From Pochonia chlamydosporia 170 (lineage: Eukaryota > Ascomycota > Sordariomycetes > Hypocreales > Clavicipitaceae), in assembly GCF_001653235.2 (NCBI RefSeq), contig NC_035793.1, positions 4,774,001-4,838,000 of the forward strand: a DNA stretch of 64,000 nucleotides, read 5' to 3'. Numbering within the stretch: the stretch's first letter is position 1; every line of letters begins with the position of its first letter. Positions 46,851-58,154 of the stretch are shown here, one piece after another. The translations under genes and the position numbers were made by a program. The notes beneath the pieces were generated by a model that did no database searches, had not been told where the DNA came from, and worked only from the letters and a program-made list of their open reading frames with translations.

Positions 46851-49200
46851 AGGCAGGAATGGAGAAGTAATGACATGTTATGATGAATCGTCATGTCTTT
46901 ATAAGTGTCCAGTTGCAGACAAATATCAGAGACTTGCTGCCCGTGAGGCAAAGGGCTATGGATGTATGGCCCATTTCGTGGACTGAAACTGATGCAGAGG
47001 CGATGCATTCCCCTTTGTGACGAGTCGACGCGTCGATACGTTTACTTGAAACCAACAAGGCACCAAGGTCGATACAGGTAAATGCGTAATCTTCATGTTG
47101 TTTTCTCATAAGTACTTGGTTGCAGCTACAGGTACTGCAGCAGATCTTCACGACCAATACAACCGCCGCCTCATCCAGCCGCACCTGACAGAGAAGGGGG
47201 GAAACACCACACCGTCTTGGCTGTGTACGCAGACCGTTTCCACGATAGCACACATATAGCTTGAACCAATATCATGGACGGATCATTTGCCATTCCCCCA
47301 GCTGTTGGTGCCCTTTTTCGCTGCACCCCATCGAGATGGACCGCGGCTGACGCACTTGAGGCTCGCACAGCCTACAGACACTGAGACATGGCGACCCTTA
47401 CATGCAACATGCGGCCCGACCCGACTCGACCAGGATGACACGCGACCGATATGATTAGTGGCTGTGCCAAGCGGCGGCTAATCAGACATTGAAGGCGAGA
47501 TGGCTTATTCTCTCCATGATTGGCAGCCAGAAGGTCACAGGAAGAGACATTGTCCCCATTTACATGGACTCAGTGTCTTTAAGCTTCAGGAACAAACTAG
47601 ATCTGGGGTAACTACGTCGTCCTTGGCGTGTTGGACGATAGGGGAAATATCTGCCAACGATGTCTAGCCTTGTTTACACAAGAAACAAATTTAGCGGATT
47701 TATAGGCAGAAAGGCAGGCATACATGCACCTAGCAGTTAGGTAATTCAAGGCAATCAAGAGGCAACACAGCCAGTTACAACAAGATTAGATTAACAGGTA
47801 CTAAGCCAGGTGAATAATTGTGTATTTAATGGAACGACTTTTAGGCGGTAACTAGCAACTAGTAAGCAGACAAAGCTAACAGAGACACTTGAAGCTGCAA
47901 GCTTAGCTGCCATGTAAAGCTACTCGGGTTAACCTGTAATAGTCTTCTTATATCTGTAACGTTATAAGAGGCTAGACTACTATTCGTTTGACAGTTACTA
48001 TATAACTATGTATCTAAAGCTAAAACGAAAAAAGAAAAAACAGCTTATAAGAGTAAGCTTACTTTAAAACTACATAGAACGCACAGGCCAAGCAGAAGCT
48101 AGGTCTATAATTCTAGGCCTAGCCTGTAATAGATGTTACGTCTCACAACGCGATTGTTTGGGCCGGCTTAGACAAAATCAGAGACTCTTATTTCTCTACC
48201 AAAAAGGGTGGATCCTAGTTTCCTACGTAAAATTATCCTTTATTTAGTTACGAAGCGTTAACGAGCAGCTCTTATGTCGAGCATTGCCTTTCTTGCGTTA
48301 GCTCTTGGGAGGATGTATAAGGTTTGCATAACATACTACTTTGAATGCACTTTTAACTTTTAATTTCGCTTGGATGAGGCTTAGAGTAGCAACACCGATA
48401 CTCAGCCGCATGATCCGCAAGTCACCACTTATCACACAATGACGCCACACTATATGCGGTATAAACGGGCCTTATATTGTGATACCTTCTTAAGGTTAAA
48501 CACTATGCATCTGTAATAAAGTTCTATTAGATATCTTTAGGTGGCAATTTTCTAATTGCAGCTATTTAAAGTTAGAACAGTAGACGTTGTAAGTATAGCT
48601 TGGTGCACCTATGTGGCCTGTGTCGTTAAATTTAGGATTGTGCTTAGCGTTGCTTTAACAAATAATAGTCTTAGATAAATATTAGGGACGCAATCGGGCC
48701 TCTATCGAGGCGCAGGCATGAGAAAAGCTGGTGGTATTTTTAAAGCCCCCTCCCCAATACCCCCAAGATGACTTTGACTTCGAATATGCAGGATATATTG
48801 CCACACTGGCAATATACTGAGTTTCTTGGCAATCCAGTATACTAAGCGCGGCGCCGCCGCTTGCGTGATTCCATATGCGTGGTCTAGTAATACAATCGTA
48901 TTGCGGAGGACTATTGTGAAAGAATGTCGCCAGCTAAAACTCTCGTGTCTTGGCGACCACTTAGACTACAGGATTATATGCCAGTTCGTATAGTCTTATG
49001 TTGCCCGAAACTAGTGCTTATTGGTTGTGGCCTCTACAATTCGACCCAGCACTCAATCCCGTGCATTCTCGTCGTAATATATATTTTGAAGCTTCACCCC
49101 ATTCTTAATTGACAGTTGTGCCTACTAGCTGTCTCACATCTTATCTCTATTTCTACTACCCTCACGTCTGTTGTCTATCCCATCTGACCTGCCGCCCAAG
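46851..49200. other. 2.3-kb AT-rich, gene-free stretch
   Basis: From about 47,590 to 48,700 the sequence is rich in TA steps (CTATA, GCTTA, TAAGC words) with stops in every frame, as expected of repeat DNA mutated by RIP. No long ORF, terminal repeat or tRNA is seen. The last 150 bp form the promoter of the CAP gene, with a CT-rich leader. Confidence 0.5.
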
Positions 49201-49785
49201 ATGATTGCACTCAAACTTGCTCTTATATCATTGGCGGCTGCATCTCCTGTTATGGTAGAAGTACGGCAGGACACTGGAGGCTTCCAGAAGGAGATGTTGG
49301 CCTCCCACAACTTCTATCGCTACCAACATGGAGCCAAAGATTTGATTTGGGATGATGGTCTTGCCAAATCTGCACAAGGCTGGGCGGATACTTGCAACAT
49401 ATACCACGAGGTAAGAATCTAGTGTGTAAGATCTCTGCATATCTCCACGCTAACATCTATGGAGGGAACCTGGGCGCAGGGTATTGGAGAGAACCTTGCT
49501 TGGAGGTGGCCATTCATTAACTGGGCCGCCTTTGTGAACTCATGGGGTGTCGAACGGTTGCAATACAACTGGAACACCCCTGGGTCTCAGGATGCTGCTG
49601 GTCATTTCACCCAACTGGTATGGAAGCAGACGACCAAAGTTGGGTGTGGCTGGAAGCTCTGTAATGGCTATCTTTACTACCTCGTTTGCAGATATAGCCC
49701 TGCCGGCAACGACTGGGGTTTAGGGCAGTTTGAGGCAAACGTGGCGCCTCAAATTCATGGTAGCCCGACTGATGTGTATAAGTAG
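49201..49785 (+). CDS. Secreted CAP/PR-1 superfamily protein (Pry1-like)
   Basis: Exons 49201-49410 and 49465-49785 with a 54-bp intron give 176 residues. A signal peptide covers about residues 1-18. The CAP domain starts FQKEMLASHNFYRYQHG (His of the cavity), continues GENLAW, then carries the CAP1 signature HFTQLVWKQTTKVGCG and the CAP2 signature YLVCRYSPAGN. Fungal CAP proteins bind sterols and fatty acids and can act in host contact. There is no Ser/Thr-rich stalk, unlike yeast Pry proteins, so this is a compact single-domain form. It stands in an AT-rich accessory region next to other secreted proteins. Confidence 0.92.
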
Positions 49786-50284
49786 GGAGGTGGCAGTAGG
49801 AATTAATCAGAAACAGGTAGCACATAAGGTGATCTAGCCAGAGAATGCACAATGAACAATAAATAATGGCTAGTGTGTGGGCGCTTTTACGCTTACCTAC
49901 GCGAGATAACGGCGGGAGGATACGTAATAAGAAAGGTAGTCGCTCTAGGGTATGAGAGGAGTTATTATTTCCAACTAGCTAGCAGAATTATCTTCGCTCA
50001 TTACGCTCAATTGGGCCTTTGCATCCTGCACAGCAGGTCAGTTGAATTTGGGGAACTCTGCGCCTGGTCAGATCGCCTAACACAGATTGCCGAACTTCTT
50101 GACGCCACGGCGTTAACCAGCCAATGAACGCTTGCGTTTAACTCCATGCCGGTATAACAATTCCAATTGTAGGTTCAACAACAGGACACACTGGGAACGT
50201 GAATATGCGCATCTTCAACAGCAACACCGCCACCTGAAGGCAACACATCTTGACAGTTTCTAGTTTGCTATATGAGAGAGCTTA
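49786..50284. other. Convergent intergenic region
   Basis: A short plus-strand frame at 49873-50127 resembles nothing I know. Otherwise this is 3' flanking sequence. Confidence 0.5.
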
Positions 50285-50853
50285 CTAAAGCCTCTTGAGA
50301 TAGAAATAAAAGATGCCATCCGAGTTGTGCGTCTTAGAGTCCATGGCGCCAGCAACCACGTCTTCCGACACGTACTTGAAGAAATCGATAATAGGAAAAT
50401 CATCGTAAACCATGGCGACTGTGTTTCTGTCTTGGAACTTTATTTCCCGCAGCTACGTCCATCTTAGCAGAGAATAGCATAAACACAAGTAGCAACTTAC
50501 TCTGGCACGTCCCCAGTCCGGATTCCACTTCCTCTTCCCTGCCTCGTCGTACACAATAACGGGGTCCACATCCTCAGCACTTCGAAAAACCTTGCCGGCC
50601 CAGTTCATTTCGGTCAGTAAGTGTCTAGCTGGATGTCCGGTGTTGATCTCGCCACCTTGCCATTCTCCTTTACCACGAGTTAGAAAATCAGCCGTCACGG
50701 GTTTGAGGGCGGAGAAGCTCGATGCGGCTGTTTCGTGCGGGGTCAGCCCATCCCGTTTAATGAGATTCATCCAAACCTCCTCGGGACTATGTATGGGTTA
50801 ATGCTAATAATACGTAGCGGAAACTCGGAAGGTTCGGCTACTTACGAAGACAT
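50285..50853 (-). CDS. GXWXG / DUF4334 domain protein
   Basis: Three exons, 50853-50846, 50786-50501 and 50452-50285, give 153 residues. The tiny first exon encodes MSS (the last codon is split) and joins to PEEVW; both introns (59 and 48 bp) have GTAAGT donors. The N-terminal half carries the GXWXG signature (GKGEWQGGEINTGHP), and the C-terminal half is the DUF4334 part (AMVYDDFPIID, then DSDGIFYFYLKR with small changes). The family is common in fungi and actinobacteria as small soluble proteins, often near redox or polyketide enzymes. No enzymatic activity is established as far as I know. No signal peptide is seen, so it is probably cytosolic. Confidence 0.88.
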
Positions 50854-51703
50854 GACAACTTCTGTGGGGAGTGTTAATAGTGATACAATAATATAAATGT
50901 AGATATAGAGGGATACGCCATTACATCTGTGCCGTTGGTAGCGGGTAGATAAAATCTTTATATAGTATGCTTCTTGGTAGGTTCCACGTAGCCTAGATTT
51001 AACCGCCTGCCACTCCATTTATACTCTGCCTTAACCATGGACACGGAACCACAGCCAGGTAGTTATCCGCCCTCAACCCCGTCACTCTAAAGATGTACCT
51101 TCAAGTTCCGAGATATGGGGATTATCATAAGACCGCTGGCGGTAATCTCAAGGTACACCCTGATTGGCCTTTGGGATGCTAAGCCACAAAAGTAGAACGT
51201 TAACAGCTCATAATGAGGTGACTATGACGCAGCTTAGCCACCCTGAGAGGCCGAAACCTTGGTGGCTATATTTGAGGCCCTCTTATCAGCGGCAGCAGTT
51301 CACACCATTTCCCAAGACACTCTTAGATTCATATGCTTGCTACGCATCTCGCCAAGCTTCTCTTGGGCAGCGGCGTGATGTTACATGAGGCTTAGGTCCC
51401 TTCACTAACAATCAGTCCATCGCCCAAGTTCATTTGTCTGGTATCACGCATAGCACTGTGTGTATGCAGGTGATACTCCCGTAGTAGCAACTGAAGTCGG
51501 CCGTGGCCCTTCGATTTGCTCCGCTTGATGGACAGGACTGCATCACATGGGCGGTCCAAATATGTGCTCATAAGACGGTCTTGATGGTCAGCTTCAAAGA
51601 GTCGAACTCTGGTCCTGATCCTAATCTTGATTCTGACTGCAATTTTCACATTTCAACTCTTGCATCTTAAAAAACACTCCCCAAAAAAACAGTACACGCC
51701 GCC
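50854..51703. other. Intergenic region
   Basis: Promoter side of the DUF4334 gene and the upstream region of the broken SnoaL-like gene. Frames at 51164-51649 are short and unlike known proteins. Confidence 0.5.
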
Positions 51704-52165
51704 ATGGCAGAAACACTAGAATCCCGAATCGAAGCATACCGTCAGTCCTGGGTTTCAGGCCAGCTAGGCCAAATTTCAACCATTGGGTGGACAGTGGTTT
51801 TGAATATTCCGATTACTATGAAGACCAGCCGTTGCCCAAAGAAATCGCCCTTTAAATCTCTCAAGCTAATTTCGTACAGTAACACTAAACCTTTGCATGG
51901 ATAAAGAGGTGGCAAAAGATGTGATCGGCTCCTTTCTTACATTGTGTGCTGATATAAACGTTGTTACCCTTAGTCTAAGCGGGACGATGGAAAAAGCGAT
52001 ATGGGAAGCTGAACTGAACTTTGCATGTCTTGCCGATATCCCAAATGCGCCATACAAAAAAGGAGAGAGGGGGAAAATGGTTGGCGTTAGTTTGATTGAA
52101 TGGAACCAAGAGGGCAAGGTTGTCAAGCAGACTGACTATTATTGCTGGGGTAAAACGATGCAGTA
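51704..52165 (+). pseudogene. SnoaL/NTF2-like small protein, frameshifted
   Basis: Three phases must be combined to read one protein. MAETLESRIEAYRQSW starts at 51704; HWVDSGFEYSDYYEDQP continues in another phase from about 51780; and MDKEVAKDVIGSFLTL starts at about 51897 and runs to a stop at 52165. The whole would be about 150 residues with an N-terminal helix, a DY-rich middle and a beta-rich C-terminal half (VVTLSLSGTMEKAIW), as in NTF2-fold SnoaL-like proteins. No intron with plausible borders explains the shifts, so I read the gene as broken. It lies about 850 bp from, and divergent to, the DUF4334 gene. Confidence 0.5.
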
Positions 52166-52549
52166 GCTGAGTCGTTATTGTCACGTATTGGGATCCCCTC
52201 CTATTGTACGAAGTATCCTATGGAGTTTAATAAATTGCACGCCTTGCGTTTATGCGCGCTGTTTGACTGCAGCCCTTCCACCCGCTGGCTTATCCTGCGT
52301 CGTCGGGTTGGTGCCCTCGGGTTATTAGGCTAGATTCCACAGCAAGCTTCGTGGCCGTAGGCGCGTGTTGAATCCTATCTTGATTTATCGTGACATGCAC
52401 TCTCACAGGTCTTAATGCCCTCTACAGCCGACTTGGCAGCAGTCGTAAGGTGGACTGCGTGCGTGCATTACGTGGTGCTGACAGGCACGCTGCTAGAATA
52501 TCCATATACCCAGCCTCCTCTGTCCCAGGCGTATTGCACGTCTGAATCA
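52166..52549. other. Short gene-free stretch
   Basis: No gene is supported; it leads into the GTPase remnant on the minus strand. Confidence 0.45.
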
Positions 52550-53420
52550 AATCCTCATTGTAGAACAAATAGAGGATGGGTGAGACGGGTGAGCATAATC
52601 CCTGCGAGTTTCCTGTTTCGATAGGTACCAAGGGTGCCGTGTGCTCCCGCAGTCTCTCCATGTCTCGATGCATATGACGTTTTCCAGTTGCAAGGTGACA
52701 CCCTTTTCGTCTCTGGAACATGGGATGTTGAGTCTGATTTCGAGCGATGTTAAGAGACTGGGAATTGACGGCTTTAAGAAATGCGTCGCCTCCTGCAACT
52801 GCGCGTCTGCAGTGATGGTATGACAGAATCTTCGGAGTTCTGGTATCCCGCTCGCTGTGACAAATGTAGAATTACCTCTTGACACCTGTTTCTCATAGAC
52901 TGAGTTGGATACACAGAAAACCTCTAACCTACGGTCGGGAACTCGGGACGCATACGATTTCCTGCAGCCCTTGTTTGGCGTACTGATTGCGAGCCTCAAT
53001 GAATAGAAGCTTGTACCTCCGAGAACGGGGTCTGCTTAGAAATTTGAATCATGTAAATGCGAGGAATACCCCTCATTCCTTAGCTTCGGATCTTTCTTGA
53101 ACGCTGAGTCGCCACTCCGCGCTGCAACTTCAATATCCTTCTCAAACTTGTCGCATTCGTCTGGATCAACCGAGTTCCCAGGACCGCAGAATTCCTGCTT
53201 TGCATTCTCAATATCTATATCCTATATCAAAGTAGTTAGATCCATGTCGATGTCGACTCTCCGCCGAAAAATACCTCGACGCCTGTGCATATCACCGCAA
53301 CCCGCAGTGCCTTTGCCCCGGACTCTTCGAGCTCGAGTGGCACATGGCGCGACAGCACCGAAAACAGGGAAGATTTAAGAGACTGGCCAGTCTGTAATGA
53401 CACGGGAAATGTTGGCAACG
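52550..53420 (-). pseudogene. Remnant resembling the C-terminal part of a SLIP-GC-like large GTPase
   Basis: Read on the minus strand, pieces such as LFSVLSRHVPLELEE, DPDECDKFEKDIEVAARSG, RRLEVFCVSNSVYEK and ASGIPELRRFCHTITAD occur in order but in different phases with stops between them. The VFCVSN followed by GIPELRRFC pattern reminds me of a C-terminal region of fungal dynamin/SLIP-GC-like GTPases, which are often expanded in these genomes. No P-loop part is present, so it is truncated as well as frameshifted. The family call is from memory of motif style only. Confidence 0.4.
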
Positions 53421-53888
53421 ATGAAAACAGTGCTGCATTTCATCAAGTAGGCCTGCGTAGCCTTGACTCTCGCAAAATTGGTATCATGCAGTCCTAAACT
53501 TGAGGCGAGCCTTACACGCAGCATTCATGTTAGGTTGATATGGTCACCATACCAGGCAAGTCCGCAAGCACTATTCCAGTATTCAGGATCTGTGAGTTGA
53601 TATAGACACTGCATTGCCTCAGTAAGACACTCGATGTTTAACACTTTATCCAAGACGCACTCAACCTTGCTCGTGCCTTGTACCGTCACAACTATGTAGC
53701 TTTAAGGTCCTAAAATTAAATGATTTGGTAGAGGTTCTGGATGACTCGATTTTATTGTGGTGGAAGTGCCTAAGGAGTGTGCTAAGTTTGTCTGCGTAGC
53801 TCTGTAAAAACACTACCAAAATCTTCCACCAAAATTGCCTCCCTATAGTCCCTACCGTCCCTAACAATCTTCCTAACAGCCATTATCC
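53421..53888. other. Gene-free stretch
   Basis: No supported gene lies between the GTPase remnant and the six-cysteine protein. Confidence 0.45.
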
Positions 53889-54502
53889 TTATGCCAAGGG
53901 ACCCAGTTCAACGTGCGCTACGCGGTGCAGCTCTCGCAATGCACAGTTTTGGGCGGGCGGAATTGGTGTCCCGGCGCTATCATTGTCGAGAAAGTACTTA
54001 AGATGATCAGGCGCAATTTGCAGGAGGCATGTAACGAGCTTTCCTTGGGCGGCGCCTGGCCAAGGACCAGCAGAAATAGCTGGACTGGGTTAGCTAGTTG
54101 CCTGCGAGTGACTTGTTGAATCTGGAATACATACCATCAGAGCCGCCTGAGAGATTTTTGATACATTCTCCAAAGGCTGGGATACAAGCCGGTATGGCTG
54201 CAGTAACTGAAACCATATCAAACCGCGGCTGATGGACTTTCTTAGCAATATCAATACACCGCTCTGGCATATCAGGGCACTATTGGCGATATTTAGTTAG
54301 CTAACACAAGTTACAAAGGTTCAAAATTGTAATTAGTAGTTGGCAGGCCATACCTGTTGTTTGAGGAGAGTGATCCAGGCATCGCCAGGTGCCTGCTTGG
54401 CGGCCAGGGCGGTGGGGGCTAGGAGAGCGACAATAGAGATGAACTATACACCCTGTTAGCAGCACTTCTCGCTGTTGCGAGGTATTGATTCTTTACCTTC
54501 AT
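53889..54502 (-). CDS. Secreted six-cysteine small protein, effector candidate
   Basis: Four exons, 54502-54497, 54443-54354, 54279-54135 and 54079-53889, give 143 residues. All three introns (53, 74 and 55 bp) have GTRNGK donors and YAG acceptors and keep one frame. The first exon is only ATG-AAG; exon 2 completes a signal peptide (FISIVALLAPTALA). The mature part is about 125 residues with six Cys spaced as two pairs and two singles: QQC, ERC, PAC, GEC, VTC and QNC. Each pair is separated by six residues (C-x6-C). That differs from CFEM (eight Cys) and hydrophobins (CC pairs). I do not recognise a family. It stands alone in AT-rich DNA, typical of effector-type genes. Confidence 0.72.
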
Positions 54503-57500
54503 GGTTTCTTTATAGCGTGCAACTTCAGTGGAAGTAATGAGTATAAAATATAGGATAGAGGCTTAAACTATAGCTTAGATATAGAAGTAGGAAATAGTAG
54601 GGGGGAAGACGTTAGATTTATATAGCATAGCTTTAGGCGGTGAGCAGGCACGTACATATTAATATATGGGGTAAGTATTCAGATTAAAAACTGTCTTTGG
54701 CAGTCCGAAGAGGGGGCGATATAGTACACATCATGTGTTCAAAGGTTACAGCCGTGTCTCACGCATACATATGAAAACAATTTTTACCCTGTCATCAGTG
54801 GCTATGAATTTTGCGTCTGCAGCTACGCCGCTAATTGGTTATGGTTCACTTCATTCTTTGCCGTTGGCGATGATCGCTGTGTCCTCATAAGTAAGGGAGG
54901 GGATCTGTGTATCGCCTTCTCCCCCCCCAAATGCACTAATCACTACTCCGGCACAGAAACCAGAGGATTAGATGATATTCTGTCCGGTGTAACTAGATCA
55001 GAGCAGACTAAATCGCTTATTCGATATAAATATACGGACTTTACATTAGGGCTTTGTTAACATTTTAAGAGGGTACTGCTTTTTTGTACACATTGCTTGT
55101 GAAATCCGGCGGATCGTCGTAGATGGATTGCGCCGGTCACAACCATGGCTGTTGTTGAAGTGGGTTAAGACAATGTTGTGCTATCCCAATCACAGACATG
55201 CCAGAAGCAGTGTTAGGCAATGATTTCCGGAACATGGCGCTCCTTCTGGAGCTGAGACGGAACGGTGGTGATGTGTCACTGAAACCTTGCCAGATTGCTC
55301 CAGTTTGCATGTTGACGGATCATCGGCCCGTTGCCTACCTTTACGATTGTCAGTTATCAGCGCCATTGTCTAGCATACGAATACACAATTGGGCTGAAAA
55401 GGATTGATGGCTGTTAGATGTCCACTAGAGCGATTCAGCCCGATCCGGACGCGGCGCCCGGTTGATCTACACCGGTGCCAATCTAGCGCTCCCGAGACAC
55501 GGCAATTTTGCTCTGAGACCTCTGACAACTGTGCTTCTCTTAGTGGTTATAGATACATGCTATCTTTTTAGAGTGGATATATTGATCTGAAAATAAAATT
55601 TATATGTGATAACACCATCTACCTACAATGTTGGAGAATTACTCCCTAAAGTAGCATCTTAGAGCACGCCCCTTTAATACTGCAATTGCGCGAAGTAGAG
55701 CAAGTCGCAAAATATAAACAGCCATGCTCCATTCATGATGCACTGTTACCTCACTTTTCTTCTGTACCGCCACCCCGAATTAGTACCTTTATGGAAATAG
55801 CATTTAGGAGTAGCGTGTATCTAGCCTATTATGCTGTCTAGCTCGTTATGCAATCACGTTATATATAGTAAAGATAATTAGTAATTTCTAAAAAAGCTTA
55901 TATCTAGATTATTTTATATAGCTATACAATTATAACTAGTATATTTATTAATAACTATTTTATAAATAGCTAGTTATTACTTTAATCTAAGTATAATAGG
56001 CTTAACTCTTTTTATTTTTATTTTTCTTTTTAGCTAAAGTATAAATAGCTATTACTTTAATCTAAGTATAATAGGCTTAACTCTTTTTATTTTTATTTTT
56101 CTTTTTAGCTAAAGTATAAACTAGCTTTTTATAAGTACTAAAAAAGTTTTTATTACTACAGTGCTAAGACATAATCGTTACGGATCTCTCCTGCTGGGAC
56201 CTTCAAACAGGCTTAAGTTACGTGGCTGTATCGCGTGTGAAACGATCTAGGGCTTGATGCTAGATGCGCCGTTTAATCATAGTCATCTATGTTATAAGTC
56301 TCCCCTAAACGGCATAAAGATAAAGCTAAGGGACTAAAAGCTAAGGAAACGGTAGATTCCTACGCGGAATCTCTTTAAGATAGACCGTGGTTCTGTATAG
56401 TTTCTACGTGATTCTGCTTGTGAACAAAAAAAGAAATCTCCGAAAAAGATTTCCGTACGTACAGAATGTATTGTTTATGGGAATCGCCGAATTGCTTGGC
56501 CCGCGGACTCTCAAACTTCGGACGATTCTACGCACCACGGCTCTAAATTGCAAGGGGTGACGTAGTGTTTTAACCATTTATCAAACCAAATTGTGACACT
56601 ACTCTGTCGTGTCTGGTCTATAATCCAACTTTATTTTCGACTCGTTCTCAAACTCAGGCTTGTTTCATGGGTATATTAAAACGGCTCTGAAAGGCCATTT
56701 GTAACAGCATTTGGCAAAGTTTTATGCTCAAGCCTTAAGGCGACGTAAAGAATAGGCAGAGATATAAATTCAGAGACCCTTAAGAAACCCGAAAAATCCT
56801 TACAAAGCGGGGAGACAAGTTAATTCCTGGGGATGGGGTGGTCTATTAAATTTATTAGGCTATTAGTAGCGGAATAATTTACTTACCCCTGGGCAATTAA
56901 GTAGTTGCGCAGGTAGTCAAGGACTAGTAAAAGCGAAAAAAAGAGACAAAGGCGGAGGAAGGGGGGAAGGGGCAGGAGTGCTTTTTAGTTTCTGGAGACC
57001 CCGAAAACAGCGTCAAGTTAAATAGAATTCTGAAGTAATTCGAGATAGCAGGAGGAAGGTATGCTATTAGACGGGTCGGGGAGAAGAAAGTCTCGACTTT
57101 AATTATTGAGCAAACATAATGCTTCATTTTACTACAAAGTAACTACGAGTTTCATGGTCGAAACGAACAGGGTTCCGAAACCAGGCTCACCATAGTTTTT
57201 CCACTACAATCGTCAATCATCGCTTATATGCATTAATCTACTCGGAAATGAAATCGGAATTAAGGATACCATAAAACAGCAACTGAGTGTAGTATCGTTA
57301 ATAATAGAATCTCTTGAGTGGCGGAAAACTCCGCAGCTACCAATGTACTCCGAACCACCACCCAAGTTAGTCAAGGGTCAAGATATCAGACAATACTGTT
57401 TCAAGGAGCAGATCAACGTGGATCGAGAAACACTGCTAGTCGATCTTGATGCTTGTTGCAAATCGCAAGCAGTAAACGGAAAATCAATGGCACTAGTCTC

Positions 57501-58154
57501 AAACGCGATATTGAGGAAACGGCTCCAGTTGAGAATATGTCGGGTTTGCGCATGATTCGCAATAATACAGATGCTAGCCTTGGCCTGTGATGGCTCCCCG
57601 CCTGCCCACAGTTGTCATAGGGCCATCCTTCATCCGTAGGCTCAAGGCTTGTGTAGATTGATTGATGGATGGATGCATAATGGATGGATGGAGGGTCGTC
57701 TAATTGCAACACAACCACTTAAGTCCGAAGTTACCAGCTTCTCTCATTGGCGTGATTGAAACAAAACAAATTCAGCCCAGACATGGCCCCGGAATGGTCC
57801 AACAGAGGTAGAGATATTCCAGACGGCATATGTGATAGGGGCCACTGGTGTCGACGAGATAAAACGGTAAGTGATACACACAACCACCAAGGCACCTCCG
57901 CGATGGAAACAGATGTGTATGGGATTGTCCGACTGACGCATCAATCACTACCAACCGTGCTGGGCGGAGAGACGCAGACAACATATATGGCGTCTACAAT
58001 TTGTATATAAACTCGATGAGAAGAAGGCTAAGAGAAAATTGTTGCTCACCATAATAACATCATTTCTTATTCTTACTGTCCTGCCAGCTCTACTTGTTTA
58101 CTTTTTGTCTCTCTTCTTTTCCTCTTACTATTTTGTAAAAAGAATTGCATCAGG
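54503..58154. other. 3.6-kb AT-rich gene-free block
   Basis: Stops fill all frames. The stretch 55,850-56,160 is extremely AT-rich and holds a clean 75-bp tandem duplication. Frames at 55198-55407, 57343-57555 and 57413-57718 look spurious. The block probably consists of RIP-degraded repeats and the distal promoter of the gEgh16-like gene. Confidence 0.55.
55976..56119. repeat. Tandem duplication, period 75 bp
   Basis: A segment beginning ATTACTTTAATCTAAGTATA and running through poly-T words to TAGCTAAAGTATAAA is repeated directly, with copy starts at 55976 and 56051. The two copies are almost identical, so the duplication is recent compared with the degraded sequence around it. Confidence 0.85.

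Noticed and set aside
47590..48700. Possible transposon
   Set aside because: The region is AT-rich and decayed, but I see no terminal repeats, target duplication or transposase/reverse transcriptase motif.
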